From positions 1-19,506 of the forward strand of contig CALARM010000385.1 in assembly GCA_937888925.1 (NCBI GenBank): 19,506 nucleotides of DNA, given 5' to 3'. Below the pieces are notes generated by a model that had not been told where the DNA came from, searched no databases, and saw nothing but the letters and a program-made list of their open reading frames with translations. Origin of the DNA: an uncultured Synergistia bacterium. Lineage in GTDB: Bacteria > Eremiobacterota > SpSt-956 > JAKJGF01. This document shows, piece after piece, positions 7,215 to 14,200 of the stretch (its first letter is position 1; every line of letters begins with the position of its first letter). A program made the position numbers and the translations under genes.

Positions 7215-7565
7215 ATGACAAGAGAATTCATTGAATTACCGGAATTTTTAAATCGTTGGTATAAGAATGGTTTAAATGATAATGATTTATGTGAATTAGA
7301 AATATATTTATGTAAGTATCCTGATAAAGGCGTTTTAATTAAGGATACCGGCGGACTCAGGAAAATTCGATGGAAAAGAGAGAATAAAGGTAAAAGTGGT
7401 GGGATAAGAGTTTTATATGTAGATTTTTTATGTTTTGGAAAAATTTATTTAATTTCTGTATATGCAAAAAGTGATAGAGCAAATATTACTGATTCTGAGA
7501 AAAAAGAGATAAAAAAATTAATTGATTTACTTAAAAATCAATTGGAAAGGAAAGAAGGCAAATGA
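7215..7565 (+). CDS. Type II toxin, HigB/RelE-like
   Basis: A 116-residue RelE/HigB-superfamily toxin, expected to cut mRNA on the ribosome when its antitoxin is lost. The family pattern is clear: TREFIELPEF near the start, helix LNDNDLCELEIYLCKYPDKG, then GGLRKIRW, the basic KGKSGGIRVLYV strand, YLISVYAKSDRANIT and a closing Lys-rich helix. The order toxin-then-antitoxin fits HigBA-type modules. I start at ATG 7215: it has AAAAGGA in front (7197-7203), a TATAAT just upstream, and gives the usual length. The same frame is open back to a GTG at 7080, next to the preceding stop, and would add 45 residues with a hydrophobic stretch; this looks accidental. Its ATG/TGA overlap with the next gene (ATGA, 7562-7565) indicates coupled translation. 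GC is lower than in the megasynthase (17 of 60 bases in 7201-7260). Confidence 0.9.
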   Translation: MTREFIELPEFLNRWYKNGLNDNDLCELEIYLCKYPDKGVLIKDTGGLRKIRWKRENKGKSGGIRVLYVDFLCFGKIYLISVYAKSDRANITDSEKKEIKKLIDLLKNQLERKEGK

Positions 7566-7873
7566 GTATTTATGATAGTATAACTAAGAGTTTAAATGAA
7601 GCTATAGATTATGAAAAAGGAAATTTAAAAAATGTGAGAAGAAGATTTGTTAAAATTGCTCCCTTACCTGATTACAGAGGTAGTGAGATAAAAGAAATAA
7701 GAGAGAAATTAAACCTGACGCAATTACTTTTTGCTAATATATGTGGAGTATCTAAAAAAACAGTTGAAGCCTGGGAAAGTGGTAGAAATATACCTCATGG
7801 GCCGGCACAGAGAATGCTTGATCTGTTAAGTAAGAATAATAGTATGGTGGAAGAATATATTTTAACGGAATAA
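7562..7873 (+). CDS. HTH (XRE/HigA-type) antitoxin
   Basis: A 103-residue antitoxin and autorepressor partner of the toxin gene it overlaps by four bases (ATGA). After an N-terminal helix region (1-30) and the linker RRFVKIAPLPDYRG comes a compact XRE helix-turn-helix (about 42-90): EIKEIREKLNLTQLLFANI, then GVSKKTVEAWESGRNIPHGP and QRMLDLL. Q-x-x-F-A and V-S-x-x-T-V-x-x-W-E-x-G-R are the standard HTH_3/HigA-NadS signatures. A good GGAAAGGAAAGAAGG stands just before the start. It probably binds the toxin as well as the dyad at 7174-7186. No terminator is evident after its TAA. Confidence 0.92.
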   Translation: MSIYDSITKSLNEAIDYEKGNLKNVRRRFVKIAPLPDYRGSEIKEIREKLNLTQLLFANICGVSKKTVEAWESGRNIPHGPAQRMLDLLSKNNSMVEEYILTE

Positions 7874-8267
7874 GTTTTTATCTTCTCGTTTTATCTCATT
7901 TGGGAGCTTTACACAACATGTCTTACACTATCAATCACACCCTTCTTTTAATAAAAACTGTCCTAAGAATTATTTCCTCTTTTATCATCACTTCAAAGGT
8001 TCACAGTCAAAAGTTTTCTTCTGTAATATTATTTATACCGAAAGGAATTATAATAAACTCTGTAGAATTATATACTTGAAATCATATTTTTTAAATTTAA
8101 AAGGAAAGGACCACCCGCGGTGCACCGAGTTTCAAGGCAAAGTGCCCGGAGTGGCCTTTTCGTGACTATTATATAACGTTTTTATATATCGAAAATAAAT
8201 TATACCATATCCATAACTGTAATGGTAGAGAATTTTTTATTTTAGATTTCTGCCGGAGATTCTCTTT
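7874..8267. other. 394-bp non-coding stretch before the megasynthase
   Basis: No open frame of note on either strand. It holds, in order, a pair of TTACAC direct repeats (7909-7929), a stand-alone TATAAT at 8049-8054 without a good -35, and the GC-rich foldable element at 8105-8159 described separately. A very AT-rich leader follows, with GGAG nine bases before ATG 8268. No heptamer array is present, unlike the gaps further left. Confidence 0.6.
8105..8159 (+). ncRNA. Candidate structured leader RNA (three-way junction) upstream of the megasynthase
   Basis: A GC-rich island in AT-rich surroundings. On paper the outer stem pairs AAAGG (8105-8109), CCAC (8111-8114) and CCG (8115-8117) with CGG (8147-8149), GTGG (8151-8154) and CCTTT (8155-8159), 12 base pairs with two single-base bulges. 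Inside sit a CGG-TGCA-CCG hairpin (8118-8127), an 8-base joining strand AGTTTCAA, and a GGCA-AAG-TGCC hairpin (8136-8146). Both inner hairpins abut the outer stem. It matches no riboswitch or ribozyme class I can name. The 3' TTTT is too short for a confident terminator. It would lie in the mRNA leader if transcription starts near the TATAAT at 8049. Confidence 0.4.
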
Positions 8268-11200
8268 ATGAAAAACAGAGAGCTTTTGAAAAAAGAATTA
8301 AATCTGAAATATCCTCTCTGGGGATATTCTCCGAAGGGTGTTACAGACCCATGCCTTTCTCTTGAATTATCAAAAGCCGGTGCAGCCGGTCTTATGGATC
8401 TCGAAGGCCTGAATGATGAAGAAATAAGAGGGATTATAAAAAGATTTCATGATGAATTACCCTGTGAAACCCTGTGGGGAGTAAGAGTGTCTCATGAAGA
8501 ACAGCTAAATATCCTCTATGATTTCTCCATACCTTTAATAATTATCCCCTTTTTTATAGATGAAAAAACAGAAAAGAAAATCAGGAAAATCTCCAGATTT
8601 ATTGTGTCAGAGGTTTTCACCGTTGAAGAGGCAGAAGAAAAATCCTGCCGGTCAGATCTGTTTCTCGTAAAAGGCCAGGAAGCAGGGGGAAGAGTGGGAG
8701 AAAAAAGCACCTTTATACTGCTTCAGGAATTTTATAAATCCTCTTATCCCTTTGTAATACAGGGAGGATTTGGATTGTTTAATATTTCCGGCGCCATGAC
8801 GTGCGGCGCTATCTCTGTTGTCTCAGACTCTCAACTTTACCTTTTCCCTGAATGTCCTCTTTCTGAAGATATGAAAAAATATCTCAAAAGCCTTCAGGAA
8901 AGTGATAACTACCTTGCAGGAGAAACATGTAACTATAAATTCAGACTTTCAGGAAAGATTGCCTCTAAAAGTATAAAAGACATAAAAAACCTGGAAAAAG
9001 AATATCTTTCCTGCGGGGAAGACATGTGGGAAAAAGCTCTCAGGGATTATATAAAATCAAATAAATTCTTTAATGACGGAAAGGATTCACTCATACCTCT
9101 CGGTCACGATCTTTCCTTTGCTCCCTATCTTTATTCCCGCTTTAAAAATCTTAAAACCTATCTGGAAGGCATAAATAATACTTTAAAAAACCAGAGAGAA
9201 AATAATTACTGGCCCTTTTCCGAAGAAAATGAGCTATCTAAAGAATTCAATCTGAAATTTCCTCTTTTTCAGGGGCCTATGGCAAATATAAGCGATAATC
9301 CTGCCTTTGCAGAAGAAATCTCCAGCAAGGGGGCTTTCCCTGTAATAGCTCTCGGTCATATGACGGAAAAGGAAGCAGAAAAAGTAATTCTTTCCTTTGA
9401 AGAGAAACTGAAAGACATATACCCTTACGGCTGCGGCATAATAGGACTTTCCGTAAATCAGGAAAGATATGAAGAACATTTAAAATTAATAGAAAAATAC
9501 AGACCTGATGCAGTATGGATTGCAGGAGGCTCTGTGGAACTTGCAGGAAGGATAAAGAAACTTAATATTCCTGTCTTTTTACACACTCCCTTTGCTGAAA
9601 TCTTTAAAAGTGCTCTTACGAATGATGTTTATGCCATGATTTTAGAAGGAAATGAATGCGGAGGCCATACAGGTATTTTATCTTCTTTCGTTCTATGGGA
9701 ATCTGTTCTGGAATATCTTGACACAATCAGAAATGATTTAAAGAAAAAAGTAAAAATTCTCTTTGCAGGCGGCCTCGGAACCTCTATTTCCTCTGCAATC
9801 CTTGCTTCAATCATAAGTCTTCATAAAGATATAATCACTCCCGCCATTCAACTGGGAACTTCTTATATGTTTACAAAAGAAATAATAGAAACAGGTTCTT
9901 TATCTGATGTATTTCAGGAATTACTCCTGGCAAATAAGGATACAAAGATTACAGGTTCTACGGTAAATCTGAGGGCAAGAGTTCTTCCCACCTCATGTGC
10001 TTATAAAACTTTAGAGAAGGAAATTGAAAGGATAAAAGATGGTCTTTCTCTGACAGAGAGGAAGAAACTTTATGAAGGAGATAATATCGGTTCTCTGAGG
10101 ATTGCCGTAAAGGGATCACCTGACAGAAAAGAACAGATAGACACAGGTTCTTTTATGGCAGGGGAAATTATCTCCATGTATGACAGAATATTAACTGTTT
10201 CGCAGTTACATAATGATCTCATTGACGGAGGAAGAAAAATTTTAATAAATGCCGGAAAGGAAGAGATTATGGACAGAAAATACATAAATGTAAAAGATAA
10301 AATAGCAATTACAGGTATGGGATGTATTTTCCCGGATGCTCTGAATATACAGGAATTCTGGAAGAATATTTTAGAAAAGAAATATTCCATTACAGAAGTT
10401 CCTCCTGAGAGGTGGGATGAAAAAATATATTATGATCCCGATAGAAATGTTCCTGATAAGACCTACTCTAAAATAGGCGGTTTTGTCAGAGGCTTTCAGT
10501 TTAATTCTGTGAAATATAAAATCCCTCCCAGTATTTCAAAAAGTATGGATGTCATACAGAAATGGGCAGTAGAAGCGGCAGGACAGGCTCTGTATGACGC
10601 AGGAATAAAGACAGACGGAAAAGAGAGACAGAATATTTCTGTTATTATAGCAAACTGTCTGAGCGGAGATTTAATGAAGCGCACCAACAGGAGGGTCTGG
10701 GTTCATGAAATCTGTGAACATATAAGAACTTCTGCTTCCGGTTTATCGGAAGAATTAAAGGAGAATTTAATAAAAAAAGTAACAGATTTATACCTTTCTC
10801 AGAGTCCTGAGATAACAGAAGACACCCTTCCTGGAGAACTTCCCAATGTAATAGCAGGCCGTGTCGCAAATGTATTCAATCTGACAGGCAAATCTATGGC
10901 AGTCGATGCTGCCTGCGCCGCAAGTCTTGCCGCCCTTGATACAGCAGTAAAAGGACTTATGGTAAAAGATTACGACACTGCTCTCGTAGGAGCAGTGGAA
11001 GGAGTAATGGACCCTGCATCTTATACAAAATTCTGTAAAATAGGAGCCCTTTCTGCTACAGGATCCCGTCCTTTTGACACAAAGGCAGACGGATTTGTTA
11101 TGGCAGAAGGATGTGGATTTATTGTAATCAAAAGGCTTGAAGATGCAATTAGAGAGGGAGATAAAATCTATGCAGTTCTATCTGCCACAGGCTCTTCTAC

Positions 11201-14200
11201 AGACGGTAAAGGTAAAGGAATTACCGCTCCAAATCCGAAGGGACAGAAACAGGCTATTATGATGGCTATAGAAAAATCAGGAATAGATCTTTCCGAAATA
11301 CAGCATATAGAAGCTCATGGCACTTCTACGAAAATAGGAGATATTGCAGAACTTCAGGTGTTAGCTGATATATTCACAGATGTGAAAGAAAAGTTCGCAG
11401 TTACTTCTGTAAAAAGCCAGATAGGTCATCTTAAATCTGCGGCAGGAATGGCAGGACTTATAAAAAGCGCCCTTTCACTCTATAACAGAATTCTTCCTCC
11501 CTCTATCAATTTTGAAGAGCCAAATTCAAAGATAGACTGGGAAAAAGCACCATTTTATATAAATACAGATATAAAAGAATGGAAGAGAGTTAATAACAGT
11601 ACGAGAAAATGCGGAGTATCTGCCTTTGGTTTCGGAGGAACAAACTATCATGCCATTCTGGAAGAATATGACCCGGAAAGTTTTATTTATAAATCTTTCT
11701 GTGAAGAGAAAAAAAGTGAAGAGAAATATTTCATCGGATCTCAGAAAAGGGAAGAGAAAAAACTCACCTTTATGTTTTCCGGCCAGGGGAGCCAGTATGT
11801 GGGAATGATAAAGGAGTTATACGAATCCTCTGATGTAGTGAAAAATACCGTAGAAGAAGCAGAAAGAATATGTCTCTCCTTCAGGAAATTCAGCGTAAAA
11901 GAAAAATTATTCGGGAAAGACGGCATGACAAAAGAAGAAGCAGAAAAAGCTCTCAGGGAAACAAAATATACCCAGCCCTGTTTATATACTGTGGAAATGG
12001 CATTATACAGGTTTTTAAAAGAAAAGGGAATTGTTCCTCATATGGTGTCAGGCCACAGTTCCGGCGAATATTCTGCCCTTGCCGCATCTGGAGTCCTTTC
12101 TTTTGAAGACGGATTGAAAGCAATGATTTCAAGAGGAACTTTTATGAGTGAAACTCAGAAGATCTTTAAAGGAACTATGGCTGCTGTAAGAGCCTGCGGG
12201 ACTATTGTAGAAGAAGTTATCTCTTCCATAGAAGATGAATATGTAACAGTGGCAAATTATAATTCCCCTGAAGAAACAGTAATTTCCGGCACTGTTGACG
12301 GAATAGAGAAAGCAGTAGAGCTTTTAAAAGAAAAAGGGTTCAGTGCTTTAAAACTGAATGTTTCTACAGCCTTTCATTCTGAGCTTATGGACAGGGCTGT
12401 TTCTAAAATGAATGAATTCCTTGACGGTATTACTTTCAGGAAACCTCAGATCCCGGTCTATTCCAATGTTACCGGTTCTAAATATCCGGATAATCCCGAT
12501 GAAATCAGAAATATCTTAAAAAATCAGATAAAATCTCCTGTCCTGTGGATGGAGATAATTAAAAATATCTATAATGACGGAGGAAGAGTTTTTGTAGAGA
12601 TTGGCCCGAAAAAAGCCCTCTTTAATTTTGTTTCTTCTATTTTAAAAGATTCTCATGATATTGCCTCTTTTTATACCATTCATCCTAAAGAAAGAGAGTC
12701 TGAAAGACTTGAAAAACTGTGCCCTGGGATTATTAAAGCTATGGGAGAAAAGCAGGAAAAAAGAGAAGGTGTAAAATCGGCTTTCAGGATTTTAGAAGAT
12801 GATGATGAAATCAGAGATTTAATGAATAAGCCCTGTTTTGAAGCTTATCTGAAAGAACACAGGGATTTGATAAAATTATTCTTTCTTCATGGTTATAAAT
12901 TATTTGAAGACAGATGGGAAATTATTAAATCCGGCCGGGATTTTAACCAGGTAAAAGAATGCACAAACCCTGTAGTCACAATGCATAATGAAAATCCAAT
13001 TCCTGAAATATTGCCGGTAAAAATAGAGGAAATTTCTCAGAAAAGGCCGGTAATGGCAGAGAAGGAAATTCCTGTCTCGGAAAAAGTAATGGCGAAATTA
13101 AAAGAAATAATAAGTGATATAAGCGGCTATCCTGTAGAAGATTTACAGGAAGAATTTAAGTTAGAAGAAGAACTGGGAATAGATTCCTTGAAACAGGCGG
13201 AAATAATAGGTGAAGCAAGAAGAGCCTTTGACCTTCCCTTTGATGAAACCCTTGATATAAGCGATTATCCTGCGATTAAAGATATTGCTTTATATATAGA
13301 TAAGAGACTTGTTGAAGAAAAATCTCCCGGAAAAGAGATGAAAAATGTCTCTTCTGCTTCCGAAAGTGTAATGACAAAATTAAAAGAAATAATAAGTGAT
13401 GTAAGCGGTTACCCTGTAGAAGATTTACAGGAAGAATTCAAGTTAGAAGAAGAACTGGGAATAGATTCCTTAAAACAGGCGGAAATAATCGGTGAAGCAA
13501 GAAGAGCTTTTAACCTTCCCTTTGATGAAACCCTTGATATAAGCGATTATCCTGCAATCAGAGATATTGCTTTATATATAGAAAAAAGGCTTTCTGAGGA
13601 AAAACCGCCGGAAAAAATGATGGAAAGTGAAAAAACTCTTCTGCCGGAAAAATCTGTGGAACATTCTATAAAAATCAGAAAAATAATGCCATTACCATGT
13701 TCTGCAAAGAATATAAATCAAATTAATCTTTCAGAAGAAAAATTTTTAATCATCCATTCCGGTTTTTTAGATAAAGTTACAGGAGAATTAGAGAAAAGAA
13801 ACATTAAATACAGGTCTTTTCACATAGATAATACAGAAGAAATAAATAAAAGTGATTATACCTTTATTCTCCTTATAGTGCCTGAAAATACAGATCCTTT
13901 CTCGGAAACAGACAGGGAATATTTTGAAAAGTTATTTAATTTATTTAAAGCTTTAAAACTTCAGGAAAATTTAAAGATTTTCGCCATATCAGAGGGAAAT
14001 TTTGATGTTCCTCCATTGCCGCTGTCATCGGGAATAACGGGATTTCTGAGGACAATCAACAAAGAATATGACATTACAATAAAACACATATATTCTTCCC
14101 ATATGGAAGAAATTTTTAGAGAAGTTTCCTGCAATGGAAATATTACGGAAATATCTTTCACTGAGGGAATTCCTTGCAGCATGGCTCTATCAGATGAACT

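Noticed and set aside
7900..7935. IS256-type terminal inverted repeat (reverse strand ...GTAAGACATGTTGTGTAAA)
   Set aside because: Slight resemblance only. No second end, no transposase and no target duplication could be found in the window.
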